DNA of 64,000 bases from Pomphorhynchus laevis (GCA_012934845.2 WNNJ02001228.1:46667-110666); one strand, 5' to 3'; numbered from the stretch's first letter, positions 24,701-31,960 are shown. Notes: a model not told the origin generated them from the letters alone. Program-made: numbers and translations.

Positions 24701-27040
24701 TAAATATGTGTTAACACATATGACACATTGTCTGTTATCTAATTTTTGTCTTGATCTGTAATCTTTTATTTATTGGTCAATTCATAAAAAATTGTTTCTT
24801 TTTTAATTTAAATTGAAATTTTAACACTATAAATATAGTAAATAATATACTTTGTGTAGAATTGGATACGAGATAATCAAATTTTATCAGAAGATATAAT
24901 TTATTAGCACGTATTTGACCCGCTGCTATGTTAGGTCGAAGTATGGGGGTTTGAAACCTGTTAGCTTTGCAGTGCCTGCTGATGACCTCTAATCTTTGTC
25001 CTGATCCATAATCTTTTATTTATTAGTCATAAATATAAATAAATATAAATTATAAATATAAATTATGTAAAATCTAATATAATTATTTGTTATTTTTAAA
25101 ATAAATTTTCTATAAATTTTTGTATTATGTATGAATAAATGAATTAAGAATTGCAAATATCATGGTATGTTTGAATTATATTTAAATATCACAGTCTAAT
25201 ACAATATTTAAATTAAATTAACTCATAATCGGTATTTTTTGTTCTTCTTCATTGTCTGATACAGTTCAGATAAACGTATTTTTGAATGAGCACTAATAAT
25301 TTGAAGCGAGTTAATATATTTGCCGTACAAAACACAAAAGCTTTTGACATAACGCATATGTAACGCACAAGCTTTTGACATAACGCATATCTAACAAAAA
25401 TTAAACCATCAAGTAGATATAAATATATGGATAAAATTGAATTATTAGATTCCTTAAATATTTTAATAAATCAAAATTATTTAAAGGTAGGGACATCTAT
25501 GTTTAGACAAATAAGAGGTGTTCCAATGGGAGGTAATAGTAACCCAATTATAGCTGACTTATTTTTAAGCTTTATAGAATATGAATGTGTTCATAACTAA
25601 GTAAAAAATAAATCTAAATTTTATAAATATATGAAATATATGCTTTGATATATTGATGAGTGGAATTTAATAAGTGGAATATATAAATATATGTTTCGGT
25701 AGATTGAAGATATATGTGTATTTAATTCTAATAATTTTTATTCAATAAGCGAACAAATTTATCCAGGTAGCCTCATTTTTAATAAAACTAATATTAATGA
25801 TAAAGAATGAATATATCTAGATTTGAACATTTAATAAACATCAATTAAAACTCCTTTTAATTTTTATCATGTTTTACTGAGAGGTAATAATAGCTGACTT
25901 ATTTTTAAGCTTTATGGAATATGAATTTGTTCATTACTGTGTAAAAAATAAATCTAAATTATATAAAGATATAAAATATATGTTTCGATACATTGATGAT
26001 ATATGTGTATTTAACTCTAGCAATTTTTATTGAATAAGCGAAGAAATTTATCCAGGTAGCCTCATTCATAATAAAACCCAATATTAATGTTAAAGAAGGT
26101 ATTTATCTTGGGCATTGAAGGGGCAAAGAGAATAAAATGGAGTAAAAGTGGGTAAATGAAGTAAAAGGAGTTATTTCTTCTTTATCATTATATCCAAGTA
26201 TCTAGTATTTTTCATTAATTAAATCCAAGTATAGGTTCTAGTGTAATATAAAAATTATGGTAATTGTTCGTTTTACCAGCTTAAAAAAATAGATCCGGAA
26301 CTTGCACTTCGTTATAATTTTTCAAATGAAGCTTAATTTAGTCTTTAAATTATTTTTAAATAATTAAAATAATGTGGAATTTCTTTATTATCTTTAAAAA
26401 TTAGATAAAGTAGGAGTTAAAATTTAAGTCCAATGTAATATAAATTTAAGAATAAATTTTTAAAGTTTTATTTTGTTAATAATATTTGTACCTGAAATCC
26501 GATTGGAGTACCAAAAAAACTTTTTGTATTCATAACACACTTCATAAACTTATCTAAAAATGTATTATCCATTAACTTTAAGGAAACGAACAGATTATGG
26601 CAACCCGACAGCTTATGCATACTACATGCCATAATAATGAGTAAGCTCATCTCTCGAATGTGATCGTACCAGTGTTGGCATTCATAACTTAGAGGGTTTA
26701 AACACTTATATCCAGGTAGAACCATATTTTTCACCAAATGCCTGGCCGATTTCAACGAGGTAAAGAAGCATTTAAGTGAATTAGCATAACACTCGATTAA
26801 TGTTCGGTATCCATTGAACGTTTTTGTTGAGCTATAATCATAAAACGGTGCAAATATACCCATTTCCATCAGAAAAGGATTAAGCGTTTCAATATGATTC
26901 ATCATTTGTTGAAGGAGGCATTCACTTTTGTTGTCGGCTGCACTGTGCTTACAGTATTTACTTATGTGCACAAGAATATCCTGATGTTGTTTTAAAATAT
27001 ATGTAACTTGTCCATCGATTTGATATTCTCCTATGCTCAT
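3489..27040 (-). CDS. LIPE: Hormone-sensitive lipase gene, nine coding exons, complete catalytic domain
   Basis: Neutral lipid esterase of the hormone-sensitive lipase family, which releases fatty acids from stored acylglycerols at the lipid-droplet surface (family knowledge). Coding exons on the minus strand, in transcript order: 27040-26492, 20656-20501, 18519-18442, 15965-15783, 15720-15595, 13472-13331, 12386-12168, 8623-8475, 3701-3489. All introns read GT...AG and phases agree, giving about 604 codons ending in TAG. The oxyanion-hole HGGG falls near residue 351, the nucleophile in GDSAGG near S424, and DPLLDD and PHGF give D539 and H569; the 30-residue Asp-His spacing equals that of the mammalian enzyme. 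Exons 1-4 match the family-specific N-terminal domain. The segment between the SPSRL-type motif and the Asp motif is only about 36 residues, so the long mammalian phosphorylation module is missing. Start is the first ATG after an upstream in-frame stop; a 5' non-coding exon is possible. Confidence 0.88.
4070..4330. other. Compositional island, unidentified
   Basis: Inside the last lipase intron this stretch is clearly richer in G and C than its surroundings and contains short hairpins such as TAGGCCTA. No reading frame or RNA family was recognised. It may be part of a decayed repeat. Confidence 0.3.
4500..5075 (+). mobile_element. Degraded Penelope-like element fragment (AT-rich family)
   Basis: Short stretches match the better copy at 23354-24200: an AAATTAAAGGATAACTATA segment near 4810 and a run at 4990-5070 equivalent to the region before IKAHFKKYCKVIEI. 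The same PLE copy seems to resume at 5735 after an insertion. Confidence 0.6.
5076..5735 (+). mobile_element. Retroelement C-terminal piece with PD-(D/E)XK-like motif, inserted in the PLE
   Basis: The frame at 5196-5420 reads LEPVGLCRNDDKRPDGGTLV, PWKNEKILIWNA; a second stretch at 5438-5690 reads KYNEIDDRIFTFVSVVVESL and FLSQRLIVAVHRGNGGCIL. These resemble the tail behind reverse transcriptase in many invertebrate non-LTR elements, where RPDG...W...LVWD.T looks like a restriction-like endonuclease core (inference). The second Asp position is Asn here. Similar AATTAAAgCA and AATTAAAaCA flank the piece, suggesting a target duplication. The reading frame is broken. An inverted duplicate lies at 10508-11186. 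Confidence 0.6.
5175..5857 (+). repeat. Left arm of a 0.68-kb inverted duplication
   Basis: Reverse complement of 10508-11186 with high similarity. Both arms contain the same junction between the nuclease-tail retroelement and the PLE, so they arose by copying one composite locus, not by two independent insertions. Confidence 0.85.
5736..5890 (+). mobile_element. Penelope-like element fragment, continuation after insertion
   Basis: Matches the PLE stretch with IEINTGIKHYFSIN and NFQNINTYDF, i.e. the portion immediately after that at 4990-5070. Homology fades near 5890. Confidence 0.65.
5900..8474. other. Lipase intron 8 interior
   Basis: Mostly AT-rich intronic DNA. Contains a direct duplication of about 130 bp (6880-7000 and 8079-8215), a 33-bp tandem duplication near 7965-8030 and an AT-repeat patch near 7500-7620. 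The minus frame at 8220-8402 has no recognised domain. Confidence 0.5.
8475..8623 (-). CDS. LIPE: Lipase exon 8
   Basis: 149 bp, phase 1 in and phase 0 out, acceptor TTAGACAG and donor GTAAGT. The peptide NNFLASPVYASDEHLAKFP lines up with mammalian KNPFMSPLLAPDSMLKSLP. The exon lies inside the loop between two inverted 0.68-kb repeats (5175-5857 and 10508-11186). Confidence 0.8.
8624..9890. other. Lipase intron 7, proximal part
   Basis: AT-rich intronic sequence with no recognisable gene or element. Confidence 0.5.
9893..10600 (-). repeat. Tandemly duplicated PLE fragment, period about 480 bp
   Basis: 9893-10090 and 10372-10590 are near copies, each including the minus-strand PLE segment around TKEFLEQTKG and NIQNIN-like peptides. 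The second copy runs into the inverted-duplication arm at 10508-11186. Confidence 0.7.
10508..11186 (-). mobile_element. Right arm of the inverted duplication (nuclease-tail retroelement plus PLE)
   Basis: The minus frame 10937-11245 encodes LEPVGLCRNDDKRPDGGTLV followed by PWKNEKILIWNA, the same peptide as the left arm near 5196-5420, with a slightly different leader. Homology with 5175-5857 ends near 11186. Beyond it, 11190-11250 resembles 14525-14590 instead. Confidence 0.7.
11187..12167. other. Lipase intron 7, distal part
   Basis: AT-rich intron. A 60-bp piece (11190-11250) resembles 14525-14590 next to the foldback element at 14588. No gene seen. Confidence 0.45.
12168..12386 (-). CDS. 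LIPE: Lipase exon 7 (nucleophile serine, GDSAGG)
   Basis: 219 bp, phase 1 to phase 1. It encodes GWTGDNIVFVGDSAGGN with the nucleophile serine near residue 424, then VPDQLFLFYPAL and SPSRLVGLIDPVL, matching the mammalian VPDGIMAAYPA and SPSRLLSLMDPLL. Acceptor TTTCAG and donor GTTAGA. Confidence 0.93.
12387..13330. other. Lipase intron 6
   Basis: AT-rich intron of about 0.94 kb with a short palindrome around 12500-12550 (GCGAATGGATT repeated in both orientations). Nothing else supported. Confidence 0.5.
13331..13472 (-). CDS. LIPE: Lipase exon 6
   Basis: 142 bp, entering in phase 0 and leaving in phase 1, with acceptor TTTCGCAG and donor GTAAAG. The peptide contains PILSVDYSESPKEVFPTP followed by CFYAYIWM, matching the family run PI(I/L)[25 protein letters not shown]. 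Confidence 0.9.
13473..14587. other. Lipase intron 5, AT-rich part
   Basis: Very AT-rich intronic DNA with no recognisable domain. Confidence 0.5.
14588..15227. mobile_element. Foldback element with subrepeated arms
   Basis: 14588-14890 and 14972-15227 are inverted repeats. Outer ends carry a TCTCCTCAGGAG-type palindrome, then a stretch with ATAATCAGGAGCAATAAA, then tandem subrepeats built from GGTAGTGTTTAGGTAGTG. The unpaired centre includes a purine-rich run (GGGGAAAGGGGG). The structure resembles Foldback/Galileo-type elements; no transposase is present. Confidence 0.8.
15595..15720 (-). CDS. LIPE: Lipase exon 5 (HGGG oxyanion-hole motif)
   Basis: 42 codons, phase 0. The peptide FHIHGGGFIAEWSSTHE matches the HSL/bacterial H-type esterase motif FHGGGFVAQTSxSHE; HGGG forms the oxyanion hole. 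The donor GTCAGT follows the codon for the final Glu. An alternative acceptor about 14 bp further in (near 15706) would shorten the exon start; the longer form keeps phase with exon 4. Confidence 0.85.
15783..15965 (-). CDS. LIPE: Lipase exon 4
   Basis: 61 codons, phase 0, ending at a GTAATA donor. It holds a TLPSLAIYI segment (family LLSLPPEAF) and GQPVRVKLIS (family GPVLVRLIS), the conserved run just before the alpha/beta-hydrolase catalytic domain. The following intron is only 62 bp (15721-15782), the smallest in the gene. Confidence 0.78.
15966..18441. other. Lipase intron 3
   Basis: About 2.5 kb of AT-rich intron. No exon, RNA or mobile element could be supported. Confidence 0.5.
18442..18519 (-). 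CDS. LIPE: Lipase exon 3
   Basis: 26 codons, phase 0 at both ends, flanked by a CGCTTTTAG acceptor and a consensus GTAAGT donor. The peptide GFSKTLFGLSN lies where mammalian HSL has HFWKAFWNITE. The exon is short and the assignment rests on order, phase and splice consensus. Confidence 0.68.
18520..19500. other. Lipase intron 2, palindromic AT-rich part
   Basis: Contains a strong palindrome at about 18905-18955 (arms AACAATCGCTTA / TAAGCGATTGTT) and a smaller one near 18848-18892 (AAACACGCAC / GTGCGTGTTT), plus AT repeats near 19020-19140. The 65-codon plus frame at 19231-19428 has no recognised domain. Confidence 0.5.
19521..19673 (+). repeat. Direct duplication of about 58 bp
   Basis: The segment with GATGAATTCCATTGCATTG occurs at 19521-19581 and again at 19617-19673, adjoining the foldback element. 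Confidence 0.8.
19676..20262. mobile_element. Foldback element with hammerhead-like cores
   Basis: 19676-19830 pairs with 20066-20222 in reverse complement; a third partial copy of the end lies at 19950-20040. The ends contain GGCACTGATGA. In two of the three copies this is followed by a hairpin, GAAAC and a GTC. No coding capacity. Confidence 0.75.
20191..20245 (+). ncRNA. Hammerhead-ribozyme-like motif (incomplete helix I)
   Basis: CTGATGA (20201-20207) is followed by GTCAT-AGTG-ATGAC, a perfect 5-bp helix II, then GAAA (20222-20225), a CG...CG mini helix III and TC. Nucleotides next to the core do not pair for helix I; only a distal GAAA/TTTC pairing is available. A minus-strand relative at 19955-20016 keeps the same core with one changed helix II pair. 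Confidence 0.4.
20268..20412 (+). repeat. Degenerate short tandem repeat
   Basis: Repeated AACAACCTTTTTATATA-like units of roughly 17-20 bp, imperfect. Confidence 0.6.
20501..20656 (-). CDS. LIPE: Lipase exon 2
   Basis: 52 codons, phase 0 at both ends, with acceptor TTTTAG and donor GTATTA. The peptide fits the family stretch after LGFQ, with a YILNP segment matching the FAIDPELR region of mammalian HSL. Identity is low, so support comes from position, phase and splice sites together. Exon 1 to exon 2 is the longest intron (about 5.8 kb) and contains PLE copies. Confidence 0.7.
20657..22231. other. Lipase intron 1, distal part
   Basis: AT-rich intron containing a small foldback at 21095-21345 and a perfect 45-bp tandem duplication at 21859-21948. 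No exon recognised. Confidence 0.5.
21095..21345. mobile_element. Small foldback element, arms about 75 bp
   Basis: The segment with TCACCATGTCACTTCTAGA near 21150 recurs inverted near 21270 (TCTAGAAGTGACATGGTGA), with further pairing outward to AAAATTGTGTTGCTT / AAGCAACACCATTTT. No coding capacity. Confidence 0.75.
22232..23340 (-). mobile_element. Penelope-like element, C-terminal half with 3' end (AT-rich family)
   Basis: The minus frame 22427-22909 carries FRYIDDICVF, the PLE reverse transcriptase catalytic motif, then YRKDDIFKFTRNIFLHEHSC and a basic C terminus ending LWMDNK. Upstream minus-strand pieces carry YDFSTLYTNLDLVD and a GNSSP-type motif. The frame ends without the GIY-YIG nuclease of canonical PLEs, resembling endonuclease-lacking (Athena/Coprina-like) forms. 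About 200 bp of 3' UTR to 22232 is conserved with 30080-30285. The element is broken and truncated at its 5' side. Confidence 0.75.
23341..24680 (+). mobile_element. Penelope-like element, N-terminal half, head-to-head with the previous copy
   Basis: Frames at 23354-23860 and 23775-24197 carry IDKASNNFVFICKKLYYDIL, a WNPKLHKN motif typical of the PLE region before the RT fingers, KYCKVIEINTGIKHYFSIN and YDFSTLYTNLDLVD. A shorter C-terminal stretch follows at 24347-24571. The element is broken. Its start abuts the minus-strand copy at about 23340, so the two diverge from a shared boundary. Confidence 0.75.
24700..25030 (+). repeat. PLE 3'-terminal repeat remnants
   Basis: 24725-24790 and 24900-25030 match the conserved PLE 3' end (CCGCTGCTATGTT, GAAACCTG, CTGATGACCTCTAAT, TTATTTATTAGTCA), here in plus orientation. 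Confidence 0.65.
25390..26100 (+). mobile_element. Penelope-like element fragments, internally duplicated
   Basis: 25400-25855 and 25880-26100 both include the segment encoding ADLFLSF and YIDDICVF-like peptides in plus orientation, so a piece of about 340 bp is present twice. Broken and incomplete. Confidence 0.7.
26492..27040 (-). CDS. LIPE: Lipase exon 1 (start codon, N-terminal HSL domain)
   Basis: This exon carries 183 codons from ATG at 27040 to a GT donor just below 26492. It aligns with the start of the HSL N-terminal domain: a FNGYRTLIECYANSLKCFF stretch corresponds to the mammalian ANGYRSLVHTARCCL region, and the exon ends FFGTPIGFQ, equivalent to FYGRCLGFQ. The frame stays open about 40 codons upstream without another ATG, so the start is likely but not certain. 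Confidence 0.85.
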
Positions 27041-27529
27041 GATCGCTTCGAAGCGTAACGTGCAGAGACTATTTGATAGGAATTTATTTTCTTTGAAGTT
27101 TTGTTGGCCAAAGTATAAAATTTCTCTATCTATGAAAACTTAATTTCGTAAAAATGTTACGAATAAGTGAAAATCAATGCAGCTTAAGGTCAGGCTGATT
27201 TTTAAAATAAATTATGTAATCGTAAAATACTTTATATCTCATGGTAATCAAATAAATTTACAAAACTAAGACTTTTCCAGAATATCAAAATTTTTCCGAA
27301 TTGCAAGTATTCTTTTACTAATTAAATACGAATTATCATTCGAACGATATTGCTACAATCTAAAGATCATCATTAGAAATTTATAACACGATGTTATATT
27401 ACCAAAAATATAGTTATATTTCACTCAATATTAAAATTGTTAAAATTGCAAAGAAATGAAAGTAAAATAATTTAATTAGTAAAAATTAGTTGAATGTTCT
27501 AGAGCTGACTTATATATCTATTTCTATTC
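27041..27529. promoter_or_regulatory. LIPE: Likely promoter and 5' leader region of the lipase
   Basis: AT-rich interval between the lipase ATG and the first PDI fragment, which runs the other way. A promoter is expected here or in an unseen upstream exon, but no defined element could be picked out. Confidence 0.3.
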
Positions 27530-27740
27530 GCAGCTTCCCAACAATTATGTTATTCCCAAAAATTTAAAATATTCAGCTAATTGTTTACGACGGAAATCAT
27601 ACTTTAGAAAGTTTTTTTGTGTTTATTGAAACTGAAGGAATATCTGAATCAATTATTGTTGGCAAGTATAAATCCATACCTACATCTGAAGAAGAGACAG
27701 ACAGTATGAAGCAAATAACTATTTTTGTATCATTATGATT
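27530..27740 (+). pseudogene. PDI 3'-exon fragment, copy 1
   Basis: Translating from about 27538 gives SFPTIMLFPK, an interrupting stop, then VYDGNHTLESFF and ETEGISESIIVG, the same PDI a'-domain tail as at 29820 and 30766. The left homology edge lies at a CTATTC-type sequence close to the left edge of the second copy. It lacks the active-site half and a clean terminus. Confidence 0.6.
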
Positions 27741-28249
27741 TTAAATAAGAACTGTGTGATTATAGAGCAGTCAAATGCATTTAGAAATTAAGATTAAAGC
27801 TTCTCGTATATAGCTGCAATCATTGCAGCTATGTATTCATCATGTATTAAATGATTATCACCTTAATTTATAAAATAATAAATTATAAATAAAGACAAAT
27901 ATTTTGTTAAAATAATAAATATTTTTCATATAAAATATGAATAAATATTATCATTTTTAAATAATTATAATTTGAATTATTAAATACTTTAATTATCAAT
28001 TATTTAAATATTTTAAATAATTATTAATTTTTATAAAATTTTATACTTTTTATGATAAATTATAAACATTTATTGTATTAAGGAACTACTAATTATTAGC
28101 TCTTCTACGAGCATATTACATTACTATTACTCCCTATAGATATCCAAGAAAATTGGTTGTTAACTTTTTGTGCGTAATGACCTCGTCGTTTTATATAACG
28201 ATGTAATATATTTTTATTATTAATTAATTAATATATTTTCATTACTAAT

Positions 28250-28702
28250 TGACGCAAACGACCCGATAGTGGATCTCTAATACCATGGGATATCGGAAAG
28301 CTCTTGGTATGGGACTTTACATGTCCAAACACGCTGGCAAAGAGTCACATTACTCGTGCAATCGATGACACCGGATGTGTCGCAACGGACGCATAGGAAT
28401 TGAAAACGCACAAGTACGATTGTATTGACCATTCTCAATACTCATTTGTGCCCTTAGCTATCGAGACACTTAGAGCGTTTGATCCTTCGGCCACCAAGTT
28501 CTTCCAGAATTTGGGAAAGAGACTAGATCGGGTCACTGCAGACCAGCGCGCAAGTTTATTCCTCATACAGCAACTAAGCGCTGCTGTTCAAAAGGGCAAT
28601 GGGGCATGTATGCTGGAGGTGATCATTGCCGCGTCCGCTACCCATACAGAAAGTGAAGTTCACGATACGGGCGAAAAAGGAATGTTGTACGACGATGACT
28701 AG
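28250..28702 (+). mobile_element. Retroelement C-terminal fragment with PD-(D/E)XK-like motif
   Basis: From 28260 one frame reads RPDSGSLIPWDIGKLLVWDF, then TCPNTLAKSHITRAID. A shifted frame 28400-28702 reads FVPLAIETLRAFDPSATKFF and LSAAVQKGNGACML. This is the same domain as at 5196 and 10937, but with the expected VWD. It resembles the tail of invertebrate non-LTR reverse transcriptases; exact clade not determined. GC content is well above its surroundings, so it may be a young insert. It lies between PDI copies 1 and 2. Confidence 0.6.
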
Positions 28703-28899
28703 GGCCGATTAGATAAAGACGTCATGGATAGAGCGGGAGATCCTTTCTTGATGAAATCGACTGATAATGGCATCAATGTCTTGTCAGTAGAAACGACAGC
28801 TGGATGAGCAGAGAAAAGAGACGAAGTTTAAATAAATTTTTAATAATATGTTGTTGTTTTGAATACATTTTTAATAATATTTTGTTGTTTTGAATACTT

Positions 28900-29070
28900 T
28901 CTATCCCTATTCCCAGCTTCCCAACAATTATGTTATTCCAAAAAAGTGAAAATGTTCAGCTAATTGTTTACGACGGAAATCATACTTTAGAAAGTTTTAT
29001 CATGGTTGTTGAGACTGAAGAAATATCAGAATCAGCAATTGTGGACAAGGATAAATCCATACCTGTTTTG
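28900..29070 (+). pseudogene. PDI 3'-exon fragment, copy 2
   Basis: The frame IPIPSFPTIMLF, VYDGNHTLESF, ETEEISESAIVDKDKSIP parallels the other two copies and is uninterrupted across the segment, but no active-site portion precedes it and it runs into unrelated AT-rich DNA after 29065. It shows what the uninterrupted exon looked like at the point where copy 3 is split. Confidence 0.62.
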
Positions 29071-29339
29071 AATATTATAAAATTATAAGAAAAATAAAAA
29101 ATCAATGAAACTTGCTTGAAAATTAACAGAAAAATAATGTCGTATCAAGAATACATAGTTTCAGTATTTCTAACATGAGTTATATTACCGGGAAACAAAG
29201 TCCACAGGTCAATAACAGCATGCTATTAGAAGAAATCAGATCAGAAAACATTCTACGTATTTTTAAATATTTTTTAAGATTTTATAAAATTTATATTTAT
29301 ATCAAGTTAAAATTTAAACTTAAAATAATAGTCAATTTT

Positions 29340-29500
29340 TATGAATTGACTAATAAATAACAGACTATGTATAAGAATTAGGATTGGACGTCATCAGGAG
29401 GAACTGATGATGTATAAGAATAAGGAACTGATTTAAGGAAATATATAGGGAACTGATAATATATCAGAATAACTGACGATGTAGGCCATCAGGATGAACT
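29340..29500 (-). repeat. PLE 3'-terminal repeat, solo
   Basis: Matches the conserved PLE end (TTTTTATGAATTGACTAATA, then GTCATCAGGAGGAACTG) but is not followed by PLE coding sequence. Confidence 0.65.
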
Positions 29501-29904
29501 GATTTAAATTTTCAATTTTTTAGTTTTCCAACTTTATCACACTCACCATTTGTGTGTACAAAGTTTTGATTATGCGAAATGTGAAAAGATACTGTAGTAT
29601 CAAAACACGGTTTCAAGGTTTGTCGACTTTTAAGTCATATGAAATATTCTATTTAATTATTTATTTATGATTTATTATTTAACTTGACATTTATGCACCC
29701 CGGTGTGGTATTTGCCAGCATTTGGAACCTGTGTACAATTTGCTCGGTACTCATTTCAAAAATCACTCAGATGTCTTCCTCGCTAAAATTGATGCTACAC
29801 TTAGCGAAATACCTTCTATCCCTATTCACAGCTTCCCAACAATTATGTTATTCGCAAAAATTGAAAATATTCAGCCATTTTTCATGGTGGAAATCGTACT
29901 TTAG

Positions 29905-30765
29905 AAATCAAATCAGCTAACTGAGTCTACGTATTTAATATAATGATAAAATAAACAAAACATAATAATGCTAAATCAAAATTTAATAATTAAATAACAA
30001 AATTAATAATTGATTTTGGATTTTCTATAATTTAAATCGAGTTAAAATAAAAAATTGAAATTCAAGATAAACGTCATTTTTATGAATTGACTAATAAATA
30101 ACAGACGTTGTATTAGAATAAGAATTAAAGATCATCAGGAGAAACTGCTGTGTTATCAATTTCGCCCCCTAACTCCTCTACCCAATATAGCAGCGGGGAC
30201 AAATACATGCTAATGATGTATTTCTTCTGATAAAACTATCTAGTATCTTATTCTAATACAAAGTATATTATTTATTATCCATCCATAAAAATTTGCCACT
30301 TAAGAGTTTAAATTTATTCTTTATATTATTGTGTTGATTTATATATTTTACTATTTTCTGCTTGATGTTATTTTTATAGTAACCTAGTTTAAAATATGTA
30401 TCTATTAAATTATTTAAATGATTTTGAAGAAAGCCAAATATCGTTACATATTGTAGCAATTCTTAAAATTTCATTATTTGATGTATTATATTTTATATTA
30501 TATGGTATGCATGAATGCTCATGCAAAAATGTTTCTTGTAAATTTAAATATGTCATCTTTACGATATAAATTAATAGTAGTTTTAGTTAATGTTAATTTA
30601 ATGTTCATATCTAGATATACACCTTCTTTATCATTAATATTGGTTTTGTTAAGAATAAGGCTTTCTGGATAAATTTGTTAAGAATAAGGCTTTCTGGATA
30701 AATTTGTTAAGAATAAGGCTTTCTGGATAAATTAGTTAAGAATAAGGCTTTCTGGATAAATTATT
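29905..30765 (-). mobile_element. Penelope-like element 3' part inserted in the PDI exon
   Basis: The minus frame 30268-30459 (FLQNHLNNLIDTYFKLGYYK to LWMDNK) and upstream pieces match the C-terminal half at 22427-22909; the 3' UTR 30080-30285 matches 22232-22436 closely. PDI sequence stops at 29905 and resumes at 30766, so this is an insertion. Its 5' side consists of four 29-bp tandem units. Confidence 0.75.
30648..30763. repeat. 29-bp tandem repeat, four units
   Basis: Units start at 30648, 30677, 30706 and 30735, each containing AAGAATAAGGCTTTCTGGAT. The unit is a piece of the PLE coding region, amplified at the truncated end of the inserted copy. Confidence 0.92.
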
Positions 30766-31116
30766 GAGACTGAAGGAATATCAGAATCAGCAATTGTAGA
30801 CAAGGATAAATCCATACCTACAGTTGAAAAAGAGCCAGCAGCAGTTCCAGCAAAAGAAGAATTGTAGAACAATGAAAAGCGTTGTAAAAACTGTATTATA
30901 ATTATATTTATATAATATATCGAATTTGTTCTGCAACACATAGAAAAATCGATTAATTTATATTGAAAAATCATTTCACTCAACCTTGCACAATCAATAT
31001 TTTAATTAAATTCAATTACAAGTTCATTTATTTACAAAGTACATATCAAATTTTTAAATGTATGCATTTAAAATTGAACCAAGCATCGAAGATTTGAAAT
31101 TGGATTTCTTTACTTA

Positions 31117-31189
31117 CGCCCAACGTGGGACTCGAACCCACAACCCCGAGATTAAGAGTCTCGTGCTCTACCGATTGAGCTAGCCGGGC
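31117..31189 (-). tRNA. tRNA-Lys (anticodon CTT)
   Basis: The 73-nt minus-strand sequence folds as a cloverleaf. The acceptor stem pairs GCCCGGC with the 3' GTTGGGC region (one G-U type step), the D arm contains the A-box TAGCTCAATCGG, the anticodon loop reads CTCTTAA with CTT as anticodon, and the T arm contains the B-box GGTTCGAGTCC. No intron and no encoded CCA, as in eukaryotic nuclear tRNAs. It closely resembles metazoan tRNA-Lys(CTT). It stands alone, about 250 bp from the PDI fragment ending near 30868. Confidence 0.96.
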
Positions 31190-31440
31190 GAAACAATCGA
31201 TTAATATATTAGAATGTTATTTAAAATAAAAATATTTATAATATCTTATAAAATTACTTAATTCATAATTCGGTCAATTTTTAATTTATATTTTAAATAT
31301 ATTTATATCTCAAAAGTCAGGTCAGATTGATTCTAAGTATTTTATATCATATATAAACATATATTGGTAGATAGGTGTTAGATTATAACACATATATGTA
31401 TTGAAATTTGATATACATATGCAGTCATTTTTACCATTGA
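31190..31440. other. AT-rich spacer next to the tRNA
   Basis: Nothing supported apart from sequence upstream of the tRNA gene. Confidence 0.4.
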
Positions 31441-31960
31441 AATTTCGATGACTTTTCTATTCTGCACACTATTTTAATCCAATCTATGAGCCAACATCAG
31501 TACCCTACATTTCAGTATTGGTGAACCTCATCAGCTACTAATCCAATAACTACTTTTCTCGTTTCGATCCTTTAAATGTTGACTGACGATCACTGAACTC
31601 GTCTGCTTCATTGGCATTTGGATTTAATGAAGAATTTAATTATTTAATCATTTAGATATTATTTCATTTAAATTTTGTATGTTTTGAAAAATTTTTAATT
31701 TTTAAAAATCAGAAATGATTTCAATTAAGCATGCATCATGTAGTCGAGTGTTTCATTAAATCCAATTGTCAATAAAGAAGACGAGTATGGTAATCGTCAG
31801 TCAACGTTAAAAAGACAAAAACGTGAAATGTAGGCGTTGAATCAGTAGCTGATGACGTGTGAAACGAAAATATTGAATCAATGGCTGATGAGTTCAACCA
31901 ATACTGAAATGTAGTGTACTGCTGTTAACGTATATATAGGATTAAATAGCGTGAAGAATA
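31440..31960. mobile_element. Foldback element, arms about 190 bp
   Basis: The segment containing TTTCAGTATTGGT and CTCATCAG near 31520-31640 recurs inverted near 31740-31920 (CTGATGAGTTCAACCAATAC). The centre of about 100 bp is AT-rich. No coding potential. Confidence 0.7.

Larger units (their letters stand above)
29660..30870 (+). pseudogene. Protein disulfide isomerase 3' exon, split by a PLE insertion
   Basis: PDI enzymes form and shuffle disulfides in the ER. At 29688-29905 a frame reads YAPRCGICQHLEPVYNLL, then FLAKIDATLSEIPSIPIHSF, matching the thioredoxin-like a' domain (YAPWCGHC, AKMDATANE, SFPT). The Trp before the active site is Arg and CGHC is CGIC. The frame breaks after FFMVEIVL where PLE sequence begins (about 29905-30765). 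The exon resumes at 30766 with IETEGISESAIVDKDKSIP and ends in acidic residues and KEEL plus stop, a KDEL-like ER-retention signal. This copy preserves the most of the gene here, but its exon is interrupted and no 5' exons were recognised, so it is called a pseudogene. Confidence 0.65.

Noticed and set aside
31840-31890. Hammerhead in the 31.4-31.96 kb foldback
   Set aside because: CTGATGA and GAAA occur, but helix II would have to use the G of GAAA and no helix III is formed.
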